64,000 bases of DNA, taken from assembly GCA_950295325.1 (NCBI GenBank), contig OX485809.1, positions 33,418,001 to 33,482,000 of the forward strand. Reading direction: 5' to 3'. Shown here piece by piece: positions 33,235 to 45,099 of this stretch. The stretch's first letter is position 1. Each line of letters starts with the position of its first letter. A model generated the notes under the pieces. The model had not been told where the DNA came from. It did not search any database and saw nothing but the letters and a program-made list of their open reading frames with translations. The DNA comes from Polytrichum commune. Lineage: Eukaryota > Streptophyta > Polytrichopsida > Polytrichales > Polytrichaceae. The position numbers were made by a program, and so were the translations under genes.

Positions 33235-34050
33235 ATCTGTATTCCTGGACCAAATAGTGAACTTATGAATTGCTTACGGACCGCAGCCTGCTCGACAAAG
33301 TTGCACACCAGGAATCGCTTTACAGCTTCATCCTGCATCAGACGAAGGTTCACAACACTCACATTCGAATTGTGTGTATGTTCAATTCACTAGAGCGCAC
33401 AATTTCATCATCCAATAAGAGGCCTCAGGGTCGACGAGAATAATCAATTTTTTCATAGGAGACAAACAGCCTACAAAATGGAGAAGAACTGGATTGAATT
33501 TCCACGAATCATTCTTGTCAATCCAAAGCGCAGGTGTATGAGCATCACACGATCCTGGGGATTTTCCAAACAATAACTGAGGCAAAGAGCTCTTCAATCT
33601 AACAAGCAAGCTCGCAACACCCAGTTATCACGCTCGAAAGTGCCATCATGGAAGCTCCAACCCTAAAGCCCTAAATCCACCATAGAAAATGAAGAAAGAA
33701 AAACAAACGAAGAGAAAAAGAAAATGCAAAATGCAGCATGCAGCCCAACCGGACATACCTTGGGCACGCATCGCCGCAAGTGGAGCACCAAAATGGGGCT
33801 GAATGTGGCCTCCTTTCGGCCATCCTCCTTGCGCTCCCACTCCGCCTCTTCACCATCTGCTATCTCCAAACAAACAAACATAACATAACACAGCTTAGGA
33901 CACCAAAATCCACCTTCCCAAAATTCCCAAACCTCAAACCCAAATTTCAGCAGTAGCTGAAGACGCCCCGAATTGCGTTGATGCGATGTGAGTGAAGTAA
34001 GTTACCATGGTGGCATTGCAGGCCCGGGCAGGGGAGAAAGGGTCGATTCC
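33235..34050 (-). pseudogene. Decayed partial RPS26 copy
   Basis: This stretch matches 5310-6020 around RPS26, introns included, so it arose from genomic DNA and not from mRNA. Still visible are the start-codon exon (34006-34008, ATG followed by GT), an exon 2 (33759-33856) that is 5 nt longer and therefore frameshifted, and an exon 3 (33276-33332) that still reads DEAVKRFLVCNFVEQAAVR. Exon 3 lacks 28 nt including its end and splice donor. Exons 4 and 5 are absent. No functional eS26 can be made. The second codon of exon 2 has changed from ACG to ATG context. Confidence 0.85.
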
Positions 34051-34478
34051 TCAAAGGGTTTCCTCCTGGCCATGTCAACCCTAGAGAACAATGATGGGTA
34101 GAGTAGAGTAAATCCTTAATTCCCTGCCTTTCCTTCTTCCTTCTGTTTCCTCGTTACTTCTTGATTCCTGCCTTGTGTCCCAAGTTCCGCAAATTCCCCT
34201 TTGGTTTGGCTTGTGTGTTGAATTCCTCCTGGTCACGATGATTCTGAACAATTGTAGGCAACAGGAAGTAAGTGGTGCTGGAGTGGCCGGGGGCTATCCA
34301 TTTCCAATTTGTCAACAATCTGCAAAGCTCGTGTTCATAATTCCTCCATTCTTCTTCTTCTCTGCTTTCCTTCCTTGGGATCCAGGGCTCCCTGTGGCTT
34401 GGTCTTCTAGGGAAGGGGCAAGTTCCTGCCCAAGCAGCAGAGCCTAGGCAGAATCTTCTGCCATTCGGATTACTGCTA

Positions 34479-34694
34479 GGGGAGAACCGGCGGTTAGTTA
34501 CAGATGAACCGGCTGAATTTGAGAAATAACCGGTTGAAGTTCGACACTTCAGGAGAATTACCGATCAATCTAAAGGAATCTATGGAATTTACCTCAATTG
34601 AATAACGCAAAACTGGAAGATGTCAACATGTAACCGGCTGGATTTAGAATCACTAGGATCTTGACCGACTATGCCCAAAAACTTCCCGGGCACT
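34479..34694 (+). repeat. Dispersed repeat D, copy 4
   Basis: The copy starts GGGGAGAACCGGCGGTTAGT and ends AAACTTCCCGGGCACTC, with CAGATGAACCGGCTGAATTT and GATGTCAACATGTAACCGGC inside. It lies between the RPS26 pseudogene and the second pogo-type element. Confidence 0.75.
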
Positions 34695-34822
34695 CATTCG
34701 GGTTCTCTTGGGATGAGGCCATCCATAGTGGATGGATGAATGTTATTGGGTGTTTCTGTTCATCCATTGCCTCTGCTCTCCTCATGGCTTCCTTTGCACT
34801 AGAGAGGTTGAAGATATGTTTA

Positions 34823-35531
34823 CAGTCCACCCTCTATAAATGTTACACCTATAAGTGTTAACCCTCTCTAAATGTTAACTTTCTTCTACTCCCCACATAT
34901 TGCACACTATAAATGTTAAACATGTTAACTGTTAACAAAATGGTACTCCCTTCTTTGTAAATTTGACTCTATAAATGTTAACGAATGAAATACAACCATA
35001 ATATGGATGATAAAAACTACACATCCAGTTACAATCCATATGAGGTCATCGAAGAGGATGTATGGGATGTTTTAGGCTCTATTGGTGGGACTTCTAATGT
35101 CTCAGATGATGATTGTGAGGGAGAGGAGTGAGGTGGAACCCATTCCATCTTATAGTGACTTGCAATCTAGTTTTGGTACCATTAGAAGGTACATGGAATC
35201 ACGTTCATGTGATGTGTCCAAGTATGTGGGTTTGTTGGTGCAGATTGAGAAATATTTGCAAGTTGTGCATGCAGATGAATCTCACCAAAGAACCATTGAT
35301 TCATACTTCACCCGTGATTTGTAAACTTGATATTGAATAAAGTTTTGATTGGGTTTGCAATTTTATGAATGGTATTCTCTCACAAGGACTCTTCACAATT
35401 GCTTATATTTATAAATGTTAAGATTTGTATATTGCTCAATTTTTTTTTTATATAATTGTTAACTGTTAACACCTCTATAAATGTTAACTTTCATCCACTC
35501 CCGAGGGTTAACATTTATAAAGGGTAGACTG
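34823..35531 (+). mobile_element. Pogo/Tigger-type DNA transposon, non-autonomous, copy 2
   Basis: Both ends are inverted and start CAGTCCACCCTCTATAAATG / CAGTCTACCCTTTATAAATG, flanked by TA on each side (34821-34822, 35532-35533). The sequence is nearly identical to 7160-7935 but lacks about 65 bp corresponding to 7371-7435 and 2 bp within a GAGTGTGAGG word. The latter frameshifts the remnant transposase tail. The CAGT termini are typical of pogo-like elements. Confidence 0.85.
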
Positions 35532-35533
35532 TA

Positions 35534-36749
35534 CACACAACCACCCCATGATGGTTGAGTTGTGGCGAGGGTGGGCCCTCTTTCAAACATAAGTGCTAAG
35601 TTATTTATTTATATTTATTTTTGTTTCCAATAACAATCGCAATACTTGAAAAGTGGGATTGTCCTCAATGATCATCTCTCTCATTGGTGCAATTTGGAGA
35701 GTGGAAAGGTTGTCTAAGAGGAATTATCTCTCACACGTTCTTTTACATGCTTTGGCCTCCATGATCTCTCTCGGTGTCACAGAGTAACTACAAACAAAGA
35801 AGAGCCAAGGAAAGTAGATTATAACCATTTCAAGCACTCCCAACTACACCTTGTATTGTACTTGGGCAAGTAAGAGAAGTTGTAGTTGTGGTTGTCATCA
35901 ATACACCTTGTCCTTGTTGCTCAAAACTAGAACAAAAGAAAGTAAACTACAATCATCAACCACCGAAACAATGGTTTTGTGTAAACACACGTGAGTCCTC
36001 AAAGATTGACACCTTGAAGGAGAGAGGCTTCTCATTATTCACATGCAAAACAAACCTTTATGAGATTGAGGCATTCTTGTAGGAGATCTCCAAAACTCAA
36101 ATTTTTGAGGTACTTGCAAATGTGTGCATGTGTGTGTGTGTGTATGTTGGGGGGGGGGGCGTGGAGGAAATAGCAAAAATCCAATACCACTTTGCAATTC
36201 ATGGGAATTTGATATGAATTTCTAAATACAGTAATTTTCTGCCCATAAATTAGCCATGTCAAACCCCCCTCTAGAAAATGTATTTGTTGCTTTAAGTACT
36301 CTTATCACTTTCATTTTGAACCACATGTCACATATTTTGGGTATGCTCATTCACCCCAAATAGACAAGACATTTATGCGATTGGTGGATGCATCCACTTT
36401 CAAATCGTGTTACAAACCTTCATGACATAAGTTGCATGGTCAATCTAATGAGCAATGCTAGCAATGAGAGGAGTATTTAGGTGCTACTACAACTGATGGC
36501 ATGGTGATGGTATCATCAGTTGCGGTGATAACGTGTCTCCTCGTGTCCAATCACAAATAGACATGTCAAATCACAAATAGACATGTCAACATAAACCGAT
36601 TGGCCTCACCACTACATCAAAAGTCAAATAAGAGGTATAGAATCCAGATGTGCACTTAACCAAACAGGGCTCATATGCATGGCAGAGTGCACCTTAACTT
36701 GAGGGAGAGCGCAAACATCAACACAATGGAACTGGCTTGGAATCAAGTG
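35534..36749. other. Intergenic, nothing recognised
   Basis: No exon or RNA gene was recognised. A GT microsatellite and a G-run of about 10 lie near 36130-36160. A short direct repeat, TCACAAATAGACATGTCAA, occurs twice near 36550-36590. Confidence 0.5.
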
Positions 36750-38607
36750 CTATCTAGGTCGACGTGAAAATGCCATAGCTCGAATACCGTCCGGGTCGGA
36801 TACAAATCCTAGTGGTTGATAAAACCCTACTACATTTGGCTCCGCATATAAAGCAATATTGCTAATTCCCATTTTCACCAGATCTGCCATGAGCCGCTCC
36901 ATCAGCACCTTACCTAACCCTAGCCCCTGGTATGATGGATCCACAACCACATCCCATATGATTGCATGATATACCCCATCCCCGGTTGCTCGGGCAAAGG
37001 CAACTAGCTGCTTCGACTTTGGCTCTTGTATCCACAGAAGAGATTGTGTGTTCTGCAATGCCTTCAAGAGCTTTTGCTTTTCGCGTCGAGGGAATGACAC
37101 CTGATTCAGAAAAAACATCCAAATCAACCCATCAAACATCCGGACATGATTAAAGGGGACCTAAATTTTATTTTTTTTAAAAACAAAAAAAAACTACTCC
37201 ATCTCACGGTACCACTGAGATTTCCAGCAGAGGAATCCAAGGCCGTCTCAAGATTCAGCAATGCCGTTTACAACTGCAATCCTTCATACATGTACTCACT
37301 TAGCTCCTTAAAGTTGCAAACACTTTTTGTGGTTGAAAGATTCTGACGCTTGATGGGTATCAAGTTGGCACCTCACCACTTCTCTGCAGGCCCATTTATT
37401 TCGAAACTCTTCTAGTCGATACAGAGAGCTTACCCACAGTTATTATTATTGTGGGTAAGATTTCATCATTTCAAGTTCACTCCAATTATCATCGAATTGG
37501 CACCTCACCAGTTACAAGAGTGGGGTAAACAGATGCAACCTTTGACATACACAGCCTAGTGTATGTGTATTCAATTATGCAAGGTAGCAAAGGTGGCTAT
37601 CAAGGTGGTCCTCAAGTAAACCACTCCCCATTACTATATAGGTAAAATTTCGATTAATTCTAGCATTTGTTGAATAACTTATCAATGTTCAGAAAGTTTG
37701 AGCAACATCATCCTAAATTTGGAAAACAATAGGAGTACTACTCTAATTATCTCAATTAGCAGTGCGTGTTACTATATGGAGTTACGCAGTGCAATAATGT
37801 CTTACTCAGGGGTTCCATTTTTACTAATGATAGTTCAATAAGTTGTTCGGACATTATAGAACATAAATGACTTTACTTGGTAGAATATTACATTTTCATT
37901 AAATAGTTATAGCACTGTGTAACTCCAAATAGTAACACACTAATTGGGATAATCAGTGTAGAGAGTTATAGAGATCATGTTCAATAGAATATTCTCAGTT
38001 TTGGATTTGAAGTAAGGATATGGCAAAATTCTATTTACACTGACACAATACATGTAGTTTGTTTGTTGTGCAACAACAGAACATTATCCCACATGTCCCT
38101 ACGCACATCTACTACTTAAAACGTGCGATTGAATCAATTTCCACCTGAATTGGTTCAACCGGTGATGGCTTGAGGAGCCCCTTCGAAACTTTTGTTGTTC
38201 AAAACCTGAAATCCATCTTAAGGATGATTTCGATTGTTTCCGAGCTCAACTACTGAATTGAAACTCTTGAAGTTTACTTTCCATTTCGCTTTTCAGAGTT
38301 AATGTGAGTGCCATAGCTTCTTACTACCCACCTTGGCAAACAACGAATTGAGCTGGTCCAGGTTCAGGTCATCAAGAGTTGAGTGGACTGTAAGTCCCCG
38401 GGAAGCAAGGTCCTCGTCACTTTGACTGAAAGCTCCCGACTCTGTTACGCCTGCCGCTTCCAATGGGGAGGTCGCCACAGCCACCACATTAAATCTCTTC
38501 ACACCACCCTTGCCATAGCTCCTACCCTCCGAACCTGCCCCATTCAACACAACCATTTGTTGTCTGAGGTGGTAATCCTGGATTGGGGAAGATGATGACT
38601 TTCCCAT
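36750..38607 (-). CDS. GCN5-related N-acetyltransferase, NSI/GNAT2 (serotonin N-acetyltransferase-like)
   Basis: The closest family I recognise is the plastid acetyltransferase NSI/GNAT2, also described as a serotonin N-acetyltransferase, which uses acetyl-CoA. Two exons on the minus strand, 38332-38607 and 36750-37100, join at GCCAAG|GT ... CAG|GTGTCA and give 208 aa from the chosen ATG. Exon 1 ends with STLDDLNLDQLNSLFAK. Exon 2 has VSFPRREKQKLLKALQNTQS, VAFARATGDGVYHAIIWDVV, the acetyl-CoA loop DPSYQGLGLGKVLMERL, NIALYAEPNVVGFYQPLGFV and SDPDGIRAM. The frame stays open upstream of the ATG, so a further exon with the full plastid transit peptide may exist. The intron carries a MITE of family A. 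Confidence 0.88.
37742..37964. mobile_element. MITE family A, copy 5 (in GNAT intron)
   Basis: The left end ATCTCAATTAGCAGTGCGTG, TTACTATATGGAGTTACGCA is inverted at the right as AACTCCAAATAGTAACACAC, TAATTGGGATAATCAGTGTA. Inverted arms of about 50 nt surround a core with AGTTCAATAAGTTGTTCGGA and TGACTTTACTTGGTAGAAT, which is the family-A core in reverse. It lies wholly inside the intron of the GNAT gene. Confidence 0.75.
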
Positions 38608-38749
38608 AGCATAATAACCCTTGCCTTCCCCCTGACATCTAGGCCGTTGATCTCCATAATCGGAGGGCTCAGAGGGAAGACATGAAAATGATCATGTCCA
38701 ATAACCCCTCTCCAGCCTCCTGGCACTCGGGAATGACTTAGTCCATAGT

Positions 38750-39119
38750 ATTCTTAAGGTTTGAAGGTTTGGAAGGACGCTCCCTTCTATTCTAGATTCA
38801 AAAATAAATTTCTAAGGATTGCATGAATGAATGCCAAGTATAGTCAAGTGGTAAGCTCTCATTAGTCCAGTTGACACCACATTGTTGACTACCTTCAGAC
38901 AAGAAGCTTTCTTCCATCTACCAAGCTTCAATTGAAGAACTGCGCCCCCCCAAATAGAATCATTCTTAGTGATCCGGATTCCCTAAGATTTATCCCATTT
39001 GCGCCGCACATAAACAGGCTACTCCAGAATGTTGAGTTGTCAAATCCTTAGGCCATGGAGACAGTAAAACACTTTCTCTCATCATACCAATCCACCTTGA
39101 CCATTGAAGCCAATGTAAT
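38750..39119. other. Upstream region of the GNAT gene, nothing specific recognised
   Basis: This would hold the 5' part or promoter of the minus-strand GNAT gene. I could not identify a further coding exon with confidence. Confidence 0.4.
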
Positions 39120-40035
39120 AAGTGCGCCATAGTCAGTCAAACCCCCAACCTCACATAATTAATCCCAAAATGGCCGACTAGTTCACGTCTCTGCAAGGAT
39201 GCATTTGGCAAGAAATCCCCACTCATTTTCAATGCCTTTCATCCTACCATTCTTCCCTACATGAATTCAGAGTGACCCATTCCAAGTGGAAATTGACTCA
39301 CCAAATTCGCAACCTGAAAAGCGAAGGCAAGAAGTCCCCACCCAATTTGAACACCTTCCATCCCACCACTCCTGCCTATATCAATTGAGAGTTACCCAAC
39401 TCGTAATACCATGTGTTTCTCTGGCCATACCAAATCACCCTGATCATTCGTGCCTATACAATGAATGCGCCATAGTCAGTCTTACCCCAATCCGAGATAA
39501 ACAATCCCAAAATGGCCGACCAATGCACATCTGCCTCTGCAGAGATGCGCTCCGCAAGAAATTTCCACCCAATTTGGACACCATTCATCCCACCATTCTT
39601 CCCTACATGAATCCAGAGCGACCTATTCCAATCGGAAATTGGCTCACCAAAGACACGACTGCCGCAGCTAGCGACCTGGAAAAAGGCAAAGGAAAGAACT
39701 CCCCACCCAATTTGAACACCTTGCATCCCACCACCCATTCCTGCCTATATGAATTGAGACTGAACCAATTCGCAGTACCATGTTTTCTTTCGCTTACCAA
39801 TCACCCTAATCATTATTTCCTATAATTAGAATGGATGCGCCGTAGTCACTCTAACCCCAACCTCAGACAAAGACCCAAAATGGCCGAGCAATACAAATCT
39901 GTCTCTGCAAGGATGCATTCCGCAAGAAGTCCCCACTCAATTCGATCACCTTTAATACCATCATACCTCCCTACATAAATTAGTTAAGAATGACCCATTC
40001 CAATTGGGAAAGTGGCTCAACAAATTAGCTAGCGA
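39120..40035 (+). repeat. Higher-order tandem array (about 350-bp units)
   Basis: AAAATGGCCGA recurs at about 39168, 39510 and 39870, followed each time by a TCTCTGCAAGGATGC-like word. Within and between units a second motif, CACCCAATTTGAACACC plus ATCCCACCA and CCTGCCTATAT, alternates with ACCCATTCCAATTGG-like text. The result is about three large units, each built from two related half-units. An open frame at 39286-39825 follows the repeat and I do not regard it as a gene. Confidence 0.7.
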
Positions 40036-40059
40036 CCTAGAACAACCAAAGCAAAGCTA

Positions 40060-40512
40060 AGGAAACGAGCGAACGACGAACGCACCCGTGCCGAAGCTAG
40101 GGCTTCCGATTCGCAGACGCTGCGTTCTCGTCCTCGCTCCAGCTCCCTGCTGGCATCCTCCCCCCAACGTATCGAGGCTACCTACGCAACCAATTGCTTG
40201 GCCACATGGAGGCCAGCAGGGGAGGCTGCACACGGAGGTTGCCGACATTCTTACACTCCACAAGACTGCAATCAATCAATCCTTCCCGCTCTCCCTCGCT
40301 GTCTGTCTGTCTGTCTATCTATCTGTGCCACCTTGAATCTTTAGTTGGACCTTCTCAGTGCCTTGGTGCGTGCTTGCATTTCAAGCGTTTCGCAATCATC
40401 CTGGGGCTTGTTCCCCGCCTTTACTTCTCGTTTCTGGCCTTCTTCACAACCTCGCAGCTCAGAGTTCGAGGAGACGATAATGTGCACCATTCCGATTCCG
40501 AAGCAGCATAAG
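40060..40512 (+). other. GC-rich, promoter- or first-exon-like stretch
   Basis: This is more GC-rich than its surroundings, with CpGs, CTGT/CTAT microsatellite (40300-40325), and a small open frame ending MCTIPIPKQHK directly before GTATGT (about 40479-40512). It could be the 5' end of a plus-strand gene whose remaining exons I cannot find, or a gene relic. No family is recognised. Confidence 0.3.
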
Positions 40513-40519
40513 GTATGTG

Positions 40520-41212
40520 GGTGGGTGTTATTCGGTTACTTTTCCCTAAATTCAACTGGCGTGTGGTTATGTGAGGTTCAAAGAACAACCATCATAAAGG
40601 CCCATGTTTAGAAGAGATTGGACTATGTCTTCAAATATTATTCACCACACTAATTATGGTATTTAGTGTCATCAATTCTATTTGTTTTTTTCAGTGCTAC
40701 ACCGTTTGTGGTATTTAATGTCACATGCATAATAGTGTCACTTACCCTATTTTGAGGTGTATGCTAGCTTACATTGTCGATCAACAACTTCTTTGTTAGT
40801 GTCACCTCATGACACTTGGCGTTCAAGTGTGCTTACTATTATATTGGCATTAGTATGTTCAATTGTATTATGAGGTGTATGCCTATGTTACATAATGATC
40901 TACAAGTTGATTAGAACTGCACACAAATGACACTCGTCATTAGTATGTTGAAGAATATCTTCCTCTTGGATGTTAAAATGTAAACACATGATACTTGTCA
41001 TTAGTATGCTCCATAATATCTTCCCCTTGCATACTAAAACACAAAAGCATCATCTCAAGTATCCTAACATGTTACGCTAAATGTCATAATATAAATGCTC
41101 TTTCACTTTATGGAGTTACTTATGTTAACAAATAGTATCATCTTCGCAATCAACGGATGTGACACTTTGAGACCTCTAGGCACCTAGTTTAGGCCCTTCA
41201 CAAATAGTGTAC
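40520..41212. other. Intergenic with MITE-like debris
   Basis: Words such as TGGTATTTAGTGTCATCAAT and GTGTCACTTACCC suggest fragments of family A/B elements. A small piece like dispersed repeat F sits near 40590-40640. No exons were recognised. Confidence 0.45.
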
Positions 41213-41545
41213 GTGACACTAAATCTCATAAGAAGTGTAATTATAAATCGCTCATACAGTGTCACCAACACTACATGTCAACCTAATAGTTTTTAAAATC
41301 CCTTATTAAAAAAAACTTGGACATTATTGATTATTGTCACTTACTTAGTGATTTTTCATCCAAATTTCAATCTTTCATGACAATATAGTCATTACAGAAA
41401 TGTTAGAATGCATAATATACCAAAAGTGGATGAACTAAAGTAAGTCGGGGTGACAATATTTGCAAACGTATTCATAAGAAGTGGCATTAGAAAAGTTACC
41501 ACAATGACATAAAATACCATATGGCACTAAATACAAAATGCGTAA
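41213..41545 (-). mobile_element. MITE family B, copy 4 (inverted, diverged)
   Basis: Starts GACACTAAATCTCATAAGAA and ends ATGGCACTAAATAC. It shares CATTCATAAGAAGTGGCATT-type, TTTCATGACAATA and AATGACATAAAATACCATAT sequence with the inverted copy at 15312-15682. It is diverged and shorter. Confidence 0.55.
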
Positions 41546-43150
41546 TTGTAAAAGTGGTGGCCCAAAAAATATGCAGTGATTGGTTGGATAGGTTTGTTCA
41601 CATCATTTGGGTTAATCATTTTGTGTGCATTCATTTGCAGAGTAAGTTAATTTGATGCTCAAATTAGGGAGACTCTAATGTACAAGTAGGGGCTTTGACT
41701 AACTTACCTTTGTGGAAATGTAATTAATTATTTACAAGGAGTAAATTTATGAAACAACTTGTATTCCTCATCATTTCCTCTACTCCATCTTTGAAAAATA
41801 TTCCACAAATTTCAAGCCACTCATTCTAGCATAATCAACTTATTTTCATCATGTTCCATTTGTCCACCTTATATTATCACTTGTAATTGATGACCTTACC
41901 ATGGCCCAACCAATAATTGATCCAAAATCTTGCCATATCCTATAGTGGGCACCCAACATCTATGTGGTCATCACCAGGGCTTGATATATTGGGCGACTAT
42001 ACAAATTGTGGCATGGCATCTCGGAATCCTCATAGTTCATTTCTAAATGTGAAGTGTAATAATTGACAATTGATGTCACACTAATGTGAAATAATACTAA
42101 CCTTCAAGTTGCGAAACGCATCCCTTTGATTGCAAACTCCAAATGTGTTCAACATGAAACTTGGAGGCATCAATAACATATTGGTTGAACAAAGCCTTCA
42201 ATTGAGGCTCCACCAATGTATTGACAGTAGGGTAGTTCAAGCACATGGTGATGTTGCAGCCCCCCCCTAGAACTTAGGCAAGAGGTCTTGGAGGTAACGA
42301 TAATCCCAATCTCCAACCCCAAACCGCTCCATGCTTACAAACATTCAGTCAACTTTTCCATAGATGGTAGGGTAAAACCTAGTTGTTTGGTGAGGGTCCA
42401 CCACAAGCTTGATCATATTGTGAAGGTAGGGGTTAATCATAGAGTCAAGCCCATCGTTAGGTGCCATGCTAAGTGCCAAGCCATCAGGTGCGATACATGG
42501 ATTCAAGAGATTCAACCAAAATAATAATAATAATAATAGTAATAATAATAACAACAAATAAATCCATTCACAACAGACGACATTGCCAAGTTCTTCATTT
42601 ACACAAGAACAATATCACTAGTAAAAAAACCACAACCAAAATCGCTTACGGTTCCTTTGATGAGTATGATATGCGGTCATTAAACGGTTGTAGATTTGTT
42701 TTTTGATTTAGCGATTGAAATAATAGGAATTTGAGGGCATTAAATATACCTTCAACGGTATATTACACACCCAACAAAATTAAAATTGCAGTCACAAAAT
42801 GAAAAATGAAAGAAAAAATGTCATTTAGCCACTGCATATCAATCTCGTCTTAAGAACCACAACCATAGTTTTCTACTAGTGTAGCATCATGAATGCATAT
42901 GAGACATCCATATTGAGTATTTTTAAACATTGTACATTATTAAAGCTTTACAACTTAACCACAATATTGTGATTGCTATGAGCTCGAACCACCCAACTAT
43001 ATGAGAGACAAAAGATCCTCTCTCCTCCCCTGAGCTCCCTTTTATGCCAAAACACTACTCTACTTTCTATTTCTCATATAATAAAAGTATTTTATTCATA
43101 GCTCTATCTTTGGTCTTACTATGAATCTTCTATCTTTTGGCTCAATCACG
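41546..43150. other. Intergenic, nothing recognised
   Basis: An AAT microsatellite (about 42520-42555) explains isoleucine/leucine-rich open frames on both strands. No gene or RNA was recognised. Confidence 0.5.
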
Positions 43151-43335
43151 GTCTACTAGTTGGAACTGTCTAATTCCAACTTGATGCATCCATCTATTCT
43201 TCTAATCGGAACTATCAAATTCCAACTTGATCCAATCATCTATTCTTCTAAATGAGATTGTCTAATTCCACCTTGATGATTCATTCACCCATTGTTCTAA
43301 TTGGAACTCTCTAATTCCAACTAGATTCATTCATT
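43150..43335 (+). repeat. Short tandem array (about 58-bp units)
   Basis: Four units carry TTCTAATTGGAACTGTCTAA-like and TTCCAACTTGAT-like words, each followed by CATCTATTC or CATTCACC. Related short words reappear near 43800-43880. No coding meaning is apparent. Confidence 0.6.
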
Positions 43336-44231
43336 GAGAATTGTCTAGCTCTAGTGACTAAGGGCCAAGTTCCATGTGCTGGTCCCGGTCCGTTTTTAAA
43401 TGAGTGAGAAACAGGTGACATCATCCAAAAAATGGGTGATGTCACCCATTTTATGGAGGGGTACTTTTATGTGGGGTGCCGGTTTATTTCGATTTCCTAC
43501 TTTCTAACTAAATTTGGTGAGTAATAAGACATGACACTTTATGAAGGTCACCCGGCAATGGAGGTCATCATCATTTAACTTTTCATATTTGATTTGCACA
43601 TCAATTTCCATACGTTTATTGAATGAATTCCAAATTATGTGTTGTTGATATGCGTAGGTTGGTACTACTGTCATCTATGGGAATATGTAAATATTTATCT
43701 ATATTATTTTTTTAGTTGAAATTGTCATTGATTGTTTATAACATATTTAACAATGTCCTTGGCCCTAACATCCATACGTTGGGAGTAGCTCCAATTCATA
43801 TCTTCTAATTGGAGGTGTCTAACACAAAGATCTTCTAAGAGGGAGGTGTCTAACTCCAATGTGAACACATTTAATTGGGAGTTGTTGAACTCCCATGAAC
43901 AATTCCTTCATGGGTTGTCTAGTTCTTGTGCACCACCCTCTCTTCATCAATCCAATGCCAAACACCATTTGTTCACATGCTAAATACAACAATATATGGT
44001 TAATCTTTTTTTCTTACAAAATCCAACATCAAATCTTTTAATCCAGGTATATCACGAGCCTGGGGATAAAAGAATAAGCAAAGTTGGATGAAACATTTGA
44101 TGGGGAAGTTGAGCAAATGGATGGAAACTCGCTTATTCCCTGGTCATAGTTGTTGGCATAGTATCCTCAAGGTTCCGTGTTCCTTTTGAATAACATGTCC
44201 CCAAAATAATAAGAGGAAGTAAATGCCATGC
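43336..44231. other. Intergenic, nothing recognised
   Basis: No reading frame longer than about 60 codons with any motif, and no RNA gene. Confidence 0.45.
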
Positions 44232-44233
44232 TC

Positions 44234-44758
44234 ATGCCCCCTTCCCACATGACTTTAGCTAAGACTAAAAGTATTTCCTAAAAACCGGGTAAAGCTCCTT
44301 CGGTTACAGCAGAGGCATCCGGCTATCCCAATGCACTTACAAAAACTTGCTCTGGAGATTTTCGAGTAGGTTTCAGTTAAGTAGCTTTCACACATGTTCA
44401 TTGGTTTATCTACCAAGCAATGAATGTTGGATAGTTTTTATCCCATCCCCAAATGCTTTACTACTCACCTATCTTACCATCGGTTTTTGTTAATGAAGCT
44501 CTTCGTGCCCTCATAGCTAAGACTAAAAGCAACCAATCACAAGGGCAATAGGCGACACTTTTAAAGGTCCTATATTCTTACCTCATGGTTAGGTACCGAT
44601 GGGAGGGTCGATGCTTGAGGATTAAAACCTCCACTTTTAAGCCATGCCACATCATTTGCCAACTAGGCTCGGCACTAGATAATGTCGATGGTGTGAAGGC
44701 CGGGTTGTTAGAACCAACTTTTAGTCTTATTAACTAAAGTCAGGTGGGAAGGGGGCAT
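44234..44758. mobile_element. DNA element with about 40-bp terminal inverted repeats
   Basis: The left end ATGCCCCCTTCCCACATGAC, then TTTAGCTAAGACTAAAAGT, is matched at the right by ACTTTTAGTCTTATTAACTA, then AAGTCAGGTGGGAAGGGGGC and AT. One extra internal copy of TAGCTAAGACTAAAAGC lies near 44515. At about 525 bp without a transposase frame it is non-autonomous. I could not settle the exact target-site duplication. Confidence 0.7.
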
Positions 44759-45099
44759 CATAGTAGTCAAGTGGGAGAGCATGACCAGTGATGTGATTGT
44801 TGCTAATGCATAAGAAATGGACATGAAATAGTTTTAAGAAAATACTCTCCTACGTGAATGAACATCATCCACTCCACCAACAATCTTGGTGTTGGTGCTG
44901 GCATACTTGCGCAGATCTCGAGGCAATTCTTGGTATAAAAAATTTGGTGACCTTGTACACTCAAGTTCAGTCATTGCATAACTTAGTGGGGTTCTTTGGA
45001 GTGAGAGAATTTGTGGTTGTCATGACACATCTCTTCTCACCTTCTGTTCCATTGTTGAACTAAATGATGTACATGGTTCCACATTACTCGCACACTAAT
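44759..45099. other. Intergenic, nothing recognised
   Basis: A 69-codon frame at 44854-45063 has no known motif. Confidence 0.4.

Noticed and set aside
3969-35531. A single segmental duplication carrying RPS26, repeat D and the pogo element together
   Set aside because: The flanks of the two pogo copies differ, repeat D lies on opposite sides of the two RPS26 copies, and the sequence between them does not match. Independent insertions near a small RPS26 duplication explain it better.
39286-39825. A 179-codon Pro/His/Thr-rich frame
   Set aside because: It follows the tandem array, and its repeats reflect DNA duplication and not a protein family.
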